A stretch of DNA of 57,441 nt from Cyclobacterium xiamenense (lineage in GTDB: Bacteria > Bacteroidota > Bacteroidia > Cytophagales > Cyclobacteriaceae). Location of the stretch: positions 1 through 57,441 of the forward strand of contig NZ_WIOK01000031.1 of the NCBI RefSeq assembly GCF_009467825.1, written 5' to 3'. Under the pieces are notes generated by a model that was given only the letters and a program-made list of their open reading frames with translations, did no database searches and was not told the DNA's origin. Of the stretch, positions 1 through 7,441 are shown piece by piece (the stretch's first letter is position 1; each line of letters opens with the position of its first letter). The translations under genes were made by a program, and so were the position numbers.

Positions 1-37
1 TTGTACTGTCGATCAGAGCAAATAATCATAAAAAAAA

Positions 38-69
38 ACCACGAAGGATATAGTTTCATCCTACGTGGT
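38..69 (-). terminator. Rho-independent terminator of the hydroxyacid dehydrogenase gene
   Basis: Inverted repeat with arms ACCACGaAGGAT and ATCCTaCGTGGT around a short loop. On the minus strand it is followed by a run of eight T residues. It starts right at the stop codon of the dehydrogenase gene, so it fits as that gene's transcription end. Confidence 0.8.
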
Positions 70-1070
70 CAAATTTTATTGGATTTTCCAAGAAGCCCTT
101 TGTAGACCTCGGGATTTACCGGATAAGGCAATTCTTTCCCCTGCAACCCTGCAATGATATTTTCCACGGCACAACGGGTCATGGCATCTCTGGTCTCTTT
201 GGTAGCAGAGCCGATGTGCGGAAATACCACGGCATTGTCCATGTCAAGCAAGGGGTTGTCCGGATGCATGGGCTCGGGATTGGTCACATCGATTCCTGCG
301 CCCCAAATGATTCCATCTCGGAGAGCCTGGGTCAATTCATCTTCGTTGTGTACCCCTCCCCGGGAGGTATTGATAAATAAAGCGGAGGATTTCATCTTTT
401 TAAACTGCTCCATTCCAAACATACCCCTGGTATCTTCGGTAAGCGCGGTATGCACAGATACGACGTCGCTTTGCGCGAGCAGCTCGTCCAGGCTTACGCG
501 TTTGGCTCCAAACTCCCGCTCGGCTTCCGGATTTACACCCCGATTGTGGTACAGGATATTCATGTCCCAGGATTGGGTGCAAATGCGGGCCAGTTCGGCA
601 CCAATCCTACCTAAGCCCACAATTCCCAGCGTTTTTCCCGCCAGGTCGATGCCCAATCCCTCGGTAGGTTGAGAGATACCCCATTGCCCCTTTTTGATTT
701 TTTTGTGATGAAACAAGGCCCTGCGGGCCACGGTGAGCATCAGCAAAAGGGCGGTTTCGGCCGTAGCTTTGTTCAACACATTCGGGGTATTCCCTACGGG
801 TATCCCACGCCGGGTAGCCGCTGCCACGTCTACCCCGTCAAAACCAACGGAGTGCAAGGCGACTACCTTCAAATGTCGGCACTGATCAAAAAAATCTGCA
901 TCCAGGCCTGCCTGACCGGCACTCAAAAAGGCGTCGTGCCCTTTGCAAAACTGAATGGCTTGCCCCCTATCCAAAATGGGTTTTTCCTTCCACACCGTGT
1001 ACTCCACGCCCGCTTCTTCCAACATGCGGTATCCGATTGCCGGAATGATTTTATTGATAAATACTTTCAT
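69..1070 (-). CDS. D-2-hydroxyacid dehydrogenase (NAD(P)-dependent)
   Basis: 333-residue cytoplasmic oxidoreductase of the D-isomer 2-hydroxyacid dehydrogenase family, which interconverts 2-oxoacids and D-2-hydroxyacids. Visible marks: Rossmann motif GLGRIG at about 152-157 and the catalytic trio R237 (NTSRGG), E266 (NPEP) and H285 (PHIGSA). The arrangement resembles glyoxylate/hydroxypyruvate or 2-ketogluconate reductases, but the substrate cannot be read from sequence. The ATG at 1070 is chosen because the protein then starts MKVFINKIIP, as the family does; an upstream in-frame start would add 15 residues of low-complexity leader. The M42 peptidase gene ends 63 bases upstream on the same strand, so the two may be co-transcribed. 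Confidence 0.9.
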   Translation of the reverse strand: MKVFINKIIPAIGYRMLEEAGVEYTVWKEKPILDRGQAIQFCKGHDAFLSAGQAGLDADFFDQCRHLKVVALHSVGFDGVDVAAATRRGIPVGNTPNVLNKATAETALLLMLTVARRALFHHKKIKKGQWGISQPTEGLGIDLAGKTLGIVGLGRIGAELARICTQSWDMNILYHNRGVNPEAEREFGAKRVSLDELLAQSDVVSVHTALTEDTRGMFGMEQFKKMKSSALFINTSRGGVHNEDELTQALRDGIIWGAGIDVTNPEPMHPDNPLLDMDNAVVFPHIGSATKETRDAMTRCAVENIIAGLQGKELPYPVNPEVYKGLLGKSNKI

Positions 1071-1133
1071 AGACAGATGGGTTGGACCGCAGCGAGCAGA
1101 AGTAGTCCGGCACACTGCGGTCTTTTGGGCTTT

Positions 1134-2201
1134 TTATTTTACGTACCGGAAATCAAATTTTTGGTCAAAATCATCCAGAAATCCAATCATCAGGGCGATG
1201 ACGTGCTCGATGTCTTTTTTACTCGCCGTCTCCACAGTGGTATGCATGTATTTCAGCGGAAGGGAGATTAAAGCCGATGGGACACCCCCATTGGAATAGG
1301 CAAAGGCATCCGTATCGGTACCGGTGCTTCTGGAGGAGGCGGAGCGCTGAAAGGGAATGTCTCGTTTCTTGGCGCTATCGATGATCAGATCCAGCAGTTT
1401 TTTATGCACCGCAGCCCCACAGGTCAAAACCGGGCCGTTTCCGGCGGTATAATCCCCGCTGGTAATCTTATTGTACATCGGTGCAGTGGTATCGTGGCAC
1501 ACGTCCGTAATCAACGCGATGTTGGGTTTGATGGAAGCGGCGATCATTTCGGCCCCACGCAAACCGATTTCCTCCTGTACGGCGTTGACGACATACAGCC
1601 CAAACGGCAATTCCACTTTTTCCTCGCGGATTTTTCGGGCTACTTCGGCTATCATGTATCCGCCGATGCGGTTATCGAGTGCTCTCCCGGAGTAGAATTT
1701 ATTGTTCAAATCGGTCAATTCATCTTTGAAGGTGACCACACAGCCCACGTAAATCCCCATTTCCAGCACCTCGTCTTTAGACCGGGCACCCACATCGATA
1801 AAGATATTCTCCATTTTGGGGGTCTCCTCTTTGGCCTTGTCGCGCACGTGAATGGCGGGCCATCCAAATACACCTGGCACCACCTTGTCATCCGTGTGGA
1901 TGTTTACCCGCATGGAAGGAGCAATCATGTGATCCGAACCTCCGTTTCGGATGACGTAAATGTATCCCTCCGGTGTGATGTAATTAACAAACCAACTGAT
2001 CTCGTCCGCATGTGCCTCGATGACCACCTTGAAGTCTGCCTTTGGATTGATTACGCCTACTGCCGTACCGTAGGCATCCGTAAAATAATCGTCCACAAAT
2101 GGGCGGATATAATCCAGCCAGATCTGCTGACCCGAGGCCTCAAATCCGGTAGGTGATGCATTATTCAGGTATTCGTGCAGGAATTTTTCGTTTGTCTCCA
2201 T
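1134..2201 (-). CDS. M42 family metallopeptidase (glutamyl aminopeptidase type)
   Basis: 355-residue dinuclear-metal aminopeptidase of family M42, usually a cytoplasmic oligomer that trims peptides. The metal and catalytic residues are in place: H64 (AHADE), D176 (ALDNRIGG), the glutamate pair E210-E211 (QEEIGLRGAE), D233 (DVCHD) and H320 (KYMHTTVE). The length is typical. The family is often mis-annotated as endoglucanase or cellulase; nothing here supports that. It lies directly upstream of the hydroxyacid dehydrogenase on the same strand. Confidence 0.92.
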   Translation of the reverse strand: METNEKFLHEYLNNASPTGFEASGQQIWLDYIRPFVDDYFTDAYGTAVGVINPKADFKVVIEAHADEISWFVNYITPEGYIYVIRNGGSDHMIAPSMRVNIHTDDKVVPGVFGWPAIHVRDKAKEETPKMENIFIDVGARSKDEVLEMGIYVGCVVTFKDELTDLNNKFYSGRALDNRIGGYMIAEVARKIREEKVELPFGLYVVNAVQEEIGLRGAEMIAASIKPNIALITDVCHDTTAPMYNKITSGDYTAGNGPVLTCGAAVHKKLLDLIIDSAKKRDIPFQRSASSRSTGTDTDAFAYSNGGVPSALISLPLKYMHTTVETASKKDIEHVIALMIGFLDDFDQKFDFRYVK

Positions 2202-2326
2202 AGTTCATTTTCTATTAGCAATAACTCCAGGCTTACCGCCATGAAGGGCTAAAATTACAGATAAGATGGGGTTGAAAAAAACCAGCGGGACATTTCCTGG
2301 CTATTTTTCGAATATACGGGATGGGG

Positions 2327-2359
2327 TTGGCTGGTTTTTAGATAAACTTTCTATATTCG
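2327..2359 (+). promoter_or_regulatory. Possible Bacteroidota-type promoter for the Ppx/GppA gene
   Basis: TTG at 2327-2329 and TATATTCG at 2352-2359, 22 bases apart, resemble the -33 TTTG and -7 TAnnTTTG boxes of Bacteroidota. The -7 box deviates at one position and the spacing is slightly long. It sits about 25 bases before the ATG. Confidence 0.35.
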
Positions 2360-2383
2360 CAGAAACTTTTGAAAACCAGGTTC

Positions 2384-3349
2384 ATGAAAAATAAGGCCGC
2401 AGTCATTGACATGGGCACCAATACCTTCCATTTACTCATGGTTGCGCTGGGTGAAGGAGGTTTTGAAACCCTGTACAAGGAAAAGGTACCGGTGAAAATC
2501 GGACAGGGAGGCATCCAGCAAAACCTCATCCTTCCGGATGCCCAAAAACGGGCCCTGCACACCCTCCACCACTTCCAGCAGTTGATTCGCGGGGAAGAGA
2601 TTAAGCCGGTTTTCGCCTTCGCTACCAGTGCCGTGCGCAACGCGGAAAACGGATCATCCTTCGTAAAACTAATCCGGCAGCAGACAGGCATTGCCGTTCA
2701 GGTAATCGACGGAGAGCGGGAAGCAGAACTGATTTACAAAGGAATACGCATGAGCGGCTGCCTGGACAGCGGCAATGCCCTGATGATGGATATAGGAGGT
2801 GGGTCCGTCGAATTCATTGTCGGAAATAAAGACACCATCCACTGGAAGGGGAGTTTTGAAATTGGCGGACAGCGCATGCTGGATCGTTTTCACTACCACG
2901 ACCCGATTTCCAGGGAGGAGACCGACAAGCTTTACCAGTATTTGTCACAAGAGCTACACCCCCTGCTTGCCGCCATTCGGGAATTTCGACCCAGCCAATT
3001 GGTAGGAGCTTCTGGAACGTTTGATACGCTTACCGATATTTACCTGGCTTCCCGTCAGGAAAAAAAACGTCGGGAGGTGCACCGGCATCGCTTGCCAATT
3101 GATGCATTTTATGAAATTTCCGATCGGCTGATCCAATTGCCTAAAAAGGAACGGCTCGAAATCCCGGGAATGATTCCCATGCGGGTAGACATGATCGTGG
3201 TGGCCTCCTGCCTGATCCGGTATATCCTGCGCCAGATTGATTCCCAAGACATGCTTTGTTCCACCTATTCCCTTAAAGAAGGGGCCCTGGCGGAAATCCT
3301 GGAAGGGGTGGGGGTAAACTCGGACCTTACCGTCGGGATCGGGGAATAA
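2384..3349 (+). CDS. Ppx/GppA family exopolyphosphatase / pppGpp phosphohydrolase
   Basis: 321-residue member of the actin-like ASKHA superfamily that hydrolyses polyphosphate or pppGpp. Visible motifs: the N-terminal phosphate loop IDMGTNTFHL (about 8-17), ATSAVRNAENG (about 80-90) and the second phosphate loop DIGGGS (136-141). It is the short form: the C-terminal HD-like domain of E. coli Ppx is missing, as in many Bacteroidota. The ATG at 2384 is preferred to a TTG 15 bases upstream because the first beta strand starts right after it. The neighbouring genes do not indicate whether polyphosphate or pppGpp is the substrate. Confidence 0.9.
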   Translation: MKNKAAVIDMGTNTFHLLMVALGEGGFETLYKEKVPVKIGQGGIQQNLILPDAQKRALHTLHHFQQLIRGEEIKPVFAFATSAVRNAENGSSFVKLIRQQTGIAVQVIDGEREAELIYKGIRMSGCLDSGNALMMDIGGGSVEFIVGNKDTIHWKGSFEIGGQRMLDRFHYHDPISREETDKLYQYLSQELHPLLAAIREFRPSQLVGASGTFDTLTDIYLASRQEKKRREVHRHRLPIDAFYEISDRLIQLPKKERLEIPGMIPMRVDMIVVASCLIRYILRQIDSQDMLCSTYSLKEGALAEILEGVGVNSDLTVGIGE

Positions 3350-3425
3350 ATGGGGACAATGTTTTCCCATTACTTTTACTTTTTGCATTTTTGCACCCGT
3401 ACAAGTACCCCTTTTCGCTTTATTT

Positions 3426-4502
3426 ATGAATTTTAGCTTCGCTCAGTTAGAAAATTTCACCATCCATATTTTGCAAAAAATAGGCTGCTCCGAGGAGGAC
3501 GCCCGTACCGCCGCACGCGTGCTATTGGCTGCCGATGTGCGGGGCGTGGATTCCCATGGGGTGGCCCGCCTTTCGGGCTATGTGCGGCTCTGGGAGGCCG
3601 ACCGAATCAATGCCCGTCCCAATCTGCACATCGTGCACGAAACGCCGAGTACGGCGGTGGTTGATGGAGACGGAGGTCTGGGCCTGGTGGTGGCTCCCTT
3701 TGCTATGCAAGTGGCCATTGATAAGGCAAAAACAGCCGGGACCGGATGGGTGTCCGTTAAACATTCCAACCACTACGGAATTGCCGGAATTCATGCCATG
3801 GAAGCATTGAAACACGACATGATCGGGATTTCCCTGACGAATGCCAGCCCCCTGGTAAGTCCCACCTTTTCCAGGGAGCGCATGTTAGGGACCAACCCCA
3901 TTGCGGTGGCCATCCCGGCAAACAAGCAACCCCCATTTGTGCTGGACATGGCTACGACCACCGCAGCCAATGGTAAATTGGAAATTCTACAGCGGAAACA
4001 ACAGGAAGCTCCTCTGGGATGGATACAGGACCGGGATGGAAATCCCACTACCAGCCCGCTTGGTGTCAAAGACGGAGGCGCCTTGTTGCCGTTGGGCGGC
4101 GATCGGGAACACGGGTCCCATAAAGGATACGGGCTTGGCTCGGTGGTCGACATATTTTCGGCGGTACTATCCGGAGCCAATTACGGCCCCTGGGTTCCGC
4201 CTTTTGTGGCCTTTCTTGAACCACACCCCCATCCGGTGGGAGAAGGACTCGGTCATTTTTTTGGCGCCATGCGCATCGATGCCTTTCGACCAGCCGACGA
4301 ATTCAAAACGCATATGGATCAATGGATCGGGCGTTTCCGAGAAGCCCTACCAGTAGCGGGTCAGGAGAAGGTGCTGATTCCCGGAGACCCGGAGCGGGAA
4401 CTGGAGGCACAACGCATGCAGGAAGGCATTCCCCTCCTGGAACCGGTCATAGCGGATCTAAAGGCACTGGGTAAAAAATTTAACGTGGAATGGATCGCAT
4501 AA
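3426..4502 (+). CDS. Ldh family oxidoreductase (malate/L-lactate dehydrogenase, MDH2 type)
   Basis: 358-residue NAD(P)-dependent dehydrogenase of the type-2 malate/L-lactate/ureidoglycolate/sulfolactate family, which is not a Rossmann fold. Family blocks seen: GVDSHGVARL near 40-49, VKHSNHYGIAG near 111-121 (active-site H116), GTNPIA near 155-160 and the late KGYGL block. The length is normal. It follows the Ppx gene by 76 bases and may share its transcript or have its own promoter in the T-rich gap. The exact 2-hydroxyacid substrate is unknown. Confidence 0.9.
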   Translation: MNFSFAQLENFTIHILQKIGCSEEDARTAARVLLAADVRGVDSHGVARLSGYVRLWEADRINARPNLHIVHETPSTAVVDGDGGLGLVVAPFAMQVAIDKAKTAGTGWVSVKHSNHYGIAGIHAMEALKHDMIGISLTNASPLVSPTFSRERMLGTNPIAVAIPANKQPPFVLDMATTTAANGKLEILQRKQQEAPLGWIQDRDGNPTTSPLGVKDGGALLPLGGDREHGSHKGYGLGSVVDIFSAVLSGANYGPWVPPFVAFLEPHPHPVGEGLGHFFGAMRIDAFRPADEFKTHMDQWIGRFREALPVAGQEKVLIPGDPERELEAQRMQEGIPLLEPVIADLKALGKKFNVEWIA

Positions 4503-4671
4503 GGCATCCGTCGTCAACAAGTAGCGCTCAACCGCTCGTTTCCCCCAACTACCCCTGGAGATCGAGTCAGCGGGTCAGAGAGATGAGTTTCCTCCGGAGA
4601 GTAGGCCGGGTAGTCTGTCATGGGGCTGGCACCAATGCGACTTTTCTTACGCTAAAAAACCTCCTTCAACG

Positions 4672-5922
4672 ATGAAATCGAGGGCCTTTTTTAAAACCCT
4701 GGGACCGGGGATCCTATTTGCCAGCACGGCAATCGGTGTTTCCCACCTGGTGCAGAGCACCCGGGCCGGTGCGGAATTCGGGTTTGCCCTGGTAGGTTTT
4801 ATCCTTGCTGCCAACCTGTTTAAATGGCCCACGTTTGAATTCGGCTCCCGGTACGCCTCCGCTACCGGGCGCTCGCTAATAGACGGCTACCAGCTCCTCC
4901 ACCCCGGATACCTCAAAATGTATCTGGGTATCAATTTGCTTTCCATGTTTTTTGTAAATGCTGCCGTCACCTATGTTGCCGCCGGTTTTCTGCAGTTTCT
5001 TTTTGGAATCGAGGTTCCTGCCGCCTACTATTACCTGCCTTCTTTGGTATTACTTGCCTTCACATTTTTCTTTCTGGCGCTGGGCCGCTATGCGCTATTG
5101 GACGCTGGTATTAAAGTCATCGGCACCTTCATGCTGCTCAGTACCTTACTGGCATTTTTTATCGCACTTTTTAATGGACCCGAAAAGCCCTTGGTGATGC
5201 AGCCCCTGGCGGAAATAATCAGTCCGGCTACCCTACCATTCATTATCGCGCTCATGGGTTGGATGCCCTCTGCCATCGACTCCTCTACCTGGAACAGCCT
5301 GTGGACGACCGAGCGAATCAAGCAAAGCGGGTACCGGCCGACGGTAAAGGAAACCGTTTTTGAATTCAACCTTGGCTATTGGGTTTCCGCAGCATTGTCC
5401 ATTTGTTTTGTGGTATTGGGGGCGTTCCTTTTATACGGAACCGAACGTGTGCTTCCCAATAACAACGTGGGTTTTGCGTCGGGAGTAGTGAGCCTGTATG
5501 CAGCCAACTTGGGGGCCTGGACCTTTCCGATCATCGCTGCCGCGGGCTTTACCATCATGCTTGGAACATGTATTGGCGTGATGGATGGCTACGCCCGGTC
5601 TACGGCAAGAGCGGTAGCAATTTTGCGAAACAAACCCGAAAGCCGCCGTCAATACCTTTTCTGGATCGGACTCATCGGTCTGGGAGGATTCGTTACCATC
5701 CGCTTTTTCATGACCTCCTTTACCGAATTGATCAATCTTGCGACCATCATCTCCTTTTTGATCGCGCCGATCATTGCCTTTCTCAATTACCGGCTGGTTT
5801 TCAGTGAGCACCTGTCGACAAGCCAACGTCCGGGCCGAATCACGCATGTGATTTCACTGATGGGGATTGGGTTTCTTACCCTGTTTTCGTTGGGCATGGG
5901 CGGGTACTACCTTTTCTATTGA
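4672..5922 (+). CDS. Divergent Nramp-superfamily membrane transporter
   Basis: 416-residue polytopic inner-membrane protein with about 11 hydrophobic segments and an Nramp fold, starting with the typical LGPGILFASTAIG block. The substrate-site motifs of metal-transporting Nramps are replaced: GVSHL (22-26) stands where DPGN is expected in helix 1, and MPSAID (198-203) where MPHN is expected in helix 6. The protein therefore probably does not move Mn2+ or Fe2+ by the standard site, and may carry another substrate. ATG at 4672 matches the family start. The 169-base gap upstream shows no recognisable gene. Confidence 0.85.
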   Translation: MKSRAFFKTLGPGILFASTAIGVSHLVQSTRAGAEFGFALVGFILAANLFKWPTFEFGSRYASATGRSLIDGYQLLHPGYLKMYLGINLLSMFFVNAAVTYVAAGFLQFLFGIEVPAAYYYLPSLVLLAFTFFFLALGRYALLDAGIKVIGTFMLLSTLLAFFIALFNGPEKPLVMQPLAEIISPATLPFIIALMGWMPSAIDSSTWNSLWTTERIKQSGYRPTVKETVFEFNLGYWVSAALSICFVVLGAFLLYGTERVLPNNNVGFASGVVSLYAANLGAWTFPIIAAAGFTIMLGTCIGVMDGYARSTARAVAILRNKPESRRQYLFWIGLIGLGGFVTIRFFMTSFTELINLATIISFLIAPIIAFLNYRLVFSEHLSTSQRPGRITHVISLMGIGFLTLFSLGMGGYYLFY

Positions 5923-5992
5923 TAGTCCTTAAAAACCCCTGAGGGGTAGGGCATCCCGCAACCGTTGAAAAAAACTTAACTTTGAATAAAAA

Positions 5993-6036
5993 AAGCCCGC
6001 TCCACGGAAAATCCAGGAAGCAGGCTTTTACTCTTT
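5993..6036. terminator. Bidirectional terminator
   Basis: Stem AAGCCCGCT (5993-6001) pairs with AGCAGGCTT (6019-6027) with one wobble. T-rich tails lie on both strands. It sits between the convergent Nramp-like and DUF4397 genes and probably ends both transcripts. Confidence 0.75.
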
Positions 6037-6055
6037 TTTCTAGCCTGGGCGGGCA

Positions 6056-6790
6056 TTAATTATTTACTAATATATCCGCACTTAGATTATTGGTGTTTCC
6101 TGCAGGAGGGCTGGCATAACCCCGAGCTACAATGGTGTACACGCCTCCAGACCGTAAATTTAGATCCGGAATAGACAGCGCTTCTTCTCCGGTAGCTGCC
6201 AGGTTGACTTGAAAGGACTGTAGACCACTAGCTACCGTTACAAAGGAGCTGGCGCCCAGATATCCCTGATCTTCTACCAGCAAGGTCTCGCCTTCATCTT
6301 CTTCCGATCGAATCACGTTTACTTCCGGAGCATCGGGTGACAAGTGAACAAACCGCACGGCGGCTTCTCCTAGTGCGGGAGCTACCTCCTCGTCTTCTAC
6401 CAACATCGCTTGTATGTTGTCGTACTCATTTACATAGAAAAGCGAATACGCTTCACCAGTTTCAAAAGTAAAGGTGGTATCTACCACAACGTTGGATGCA
6501 CTTACCGGACTTACCCGCATGGTTCGTTCCCCCGCATAAAAGTTGAGGTAATTCGTATAATCCGCATACCGCAGCGGGTAGTAATTGATCCGGCCGTTCT
6601 CCATCAATATGTCAAGAGAGGGCGCATCCGGAGAGGCGTGGTACAATCCTACATAGGATATCTCAGGCAGGGGCACCACATCGTCGTCATTTGTATCACA
6701 GCCGGAAATCACCCCAGCGAATAGCCCAAGAGAAGCGATGGGTAAAAATCCGAAACTTTTTATGATTTTTTTGATTTCTACTTTCAACAT
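6056..6790 (-). CDS. DUF4397 domain lipoprotein
   Basis: 244-residue predicted lipoprotein. The signal peptide (residues 1-30) ends in a lipobox ISGC with C31, followed by an acidic DTNDDD stretch, typical of surface-exported Bacteroidota lipoproteins. The rest is a beta-rich DUF4397 domain with YHASPDAPSLDI near the start and a second copy of the motif, VHLSPDAPEVNV, in the middle. The domain's function is not established; it is usually found on secreted or surface proteins. It is transcribed alone, with a terminator directly downstream and an AT-rich upstream region. Confidence 0.85.
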   Translation of the reverse strand: MLKVEIKKIIKSFGFLPIASLGLFAGVISGCDTNDDDVVPLPEISYVGLYHASPDAPSLDILMENGRINYYPLRYADYTNYLNFYAGERTMRVSPVSASNVVVDTTFTFETGEAYSLFYVNEYDNIQAMLVEDEEVAPALGEAAVRFVHLSPDAPEVNVIRSEEDEGETLLVEDQGYLGASSFVTVASGLQSFQVNLAATGEEALSIPDLNLRSGGVYTIVARGYASPPAGNTNNLSADILVNN

Positions 6791-7140
6791 AATAATACAG
6801 GTTTAATTTTATTTGTTAAATTTATTCGTTAACTGATATAATTTGTACAATCACCATGCCAGATAGCCAATCTGTACAATAGATTGCAATTACCAGAGAT
6901 CCAATCGGAGGGGAACACACGGTGTTCCCCTCCGACCTCCGATTGGACAAGTACTCCTGCCTCGTAATACATCATTTACATGCTTAAAGACCCAACCAGA
7001 TCTGTTTTTTTTAAACAACGGACACCTGATCCGGGAGTGTTAGATTGGGTCAAGGGAGAACATCGAACTGAGTAAATCAGAACTATTTTTTTAACTTCTC
7101 GGTTAAGAGGGTGTACCAACGAAACAAAAATTGATAAATT
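6791..7140. other. 350-base divergent intergenic region
   Basis: It separates two divergently transcribed genes. The DUF4397 side is AT-rich and likely holds its promoter. The centre holds the strong palindrome at 6901-6946. No ORF or RNA gene was recognised. Confidence 0.6.
6901..6946. repeat. Nested palindrome with alternative pairings
   Basis: A perfect 14-bp inverted repeat (arms 6905-6918 and 6922-6935, three-base loop, GGGGAACAC/GTGTTCCCC core) is nested in a larger one. CCAATCGGAG at 6901-6910 can instead pair with CTCCGATTGG at 6937-6946. There is no T-run after it, so it is not a plain terminator. Confidence 0.75.
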
Positions 7141-7341
7141 ATGGATTTAACAAAGAAAGCTAAGGAAGAATTAGAAGATCGAATTGACAAAATTGAAGAG
7201 TTCATCGCGTCCAAAGGCGTTGGTGCTACCTATCTCAAAAAAGCACAAAAGACGCAACGAGACATCAACCTGGCACTGCTCCTGGTAGGAATTGTCACCG
7301 TGGCAGGGATTGCCGCCTGGGTTAACGGAAAAAATAACTAA
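7141..7341 (+). CDS. Small membrane protein, unknown function
   Basis: 66 residues. Residues 1-40 form a strongly charged amphipathic helix or coiled coil rich in K and E. Residues about 44-62 are a single hydrophobic segment, followed by a short polar tail. No family was recognised. It has a clear ATG after an AT-rich leader and its own bidirectional terminator, which supports a real gene. Confidence 0.65.
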   Translation: MDLTKKAKEELEDRIDKIEEFIASKGVGATYLKKAQKTQRDINLALLLVGIVTVAGIAAWVNGKNN

Positions 7342-7365
7342 TGCAATTGAGGTAAACCGCCGAAT

Positions 7366-7412
7366 TTCGTCCACCCCATTCCAAGACCTGCGGTGGACGA
7401 ACTTACTTTTTC
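7366..7412. terminator. Bidirectional terminator
   Basis: Perfect 10-bp arms TTCGTCCACC (7366-7375) and GGTGGACGAA (7392-7401), with a T-rich stretch after them on the plus strand. It lies between the convergent small membrane protein and P-type ATPase genes. Confidence 0.75.
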
Positions 7413-7441
7413 ATACCGATCAACTTTCTCCACATGTTACC

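Noticed and set aside
69-2201. Long plus-strand frames opposite the dehydrogenase and M42 peptidase genes
   Set aside because: They are antisense shadows of strongly recognisable genes and show no family features.
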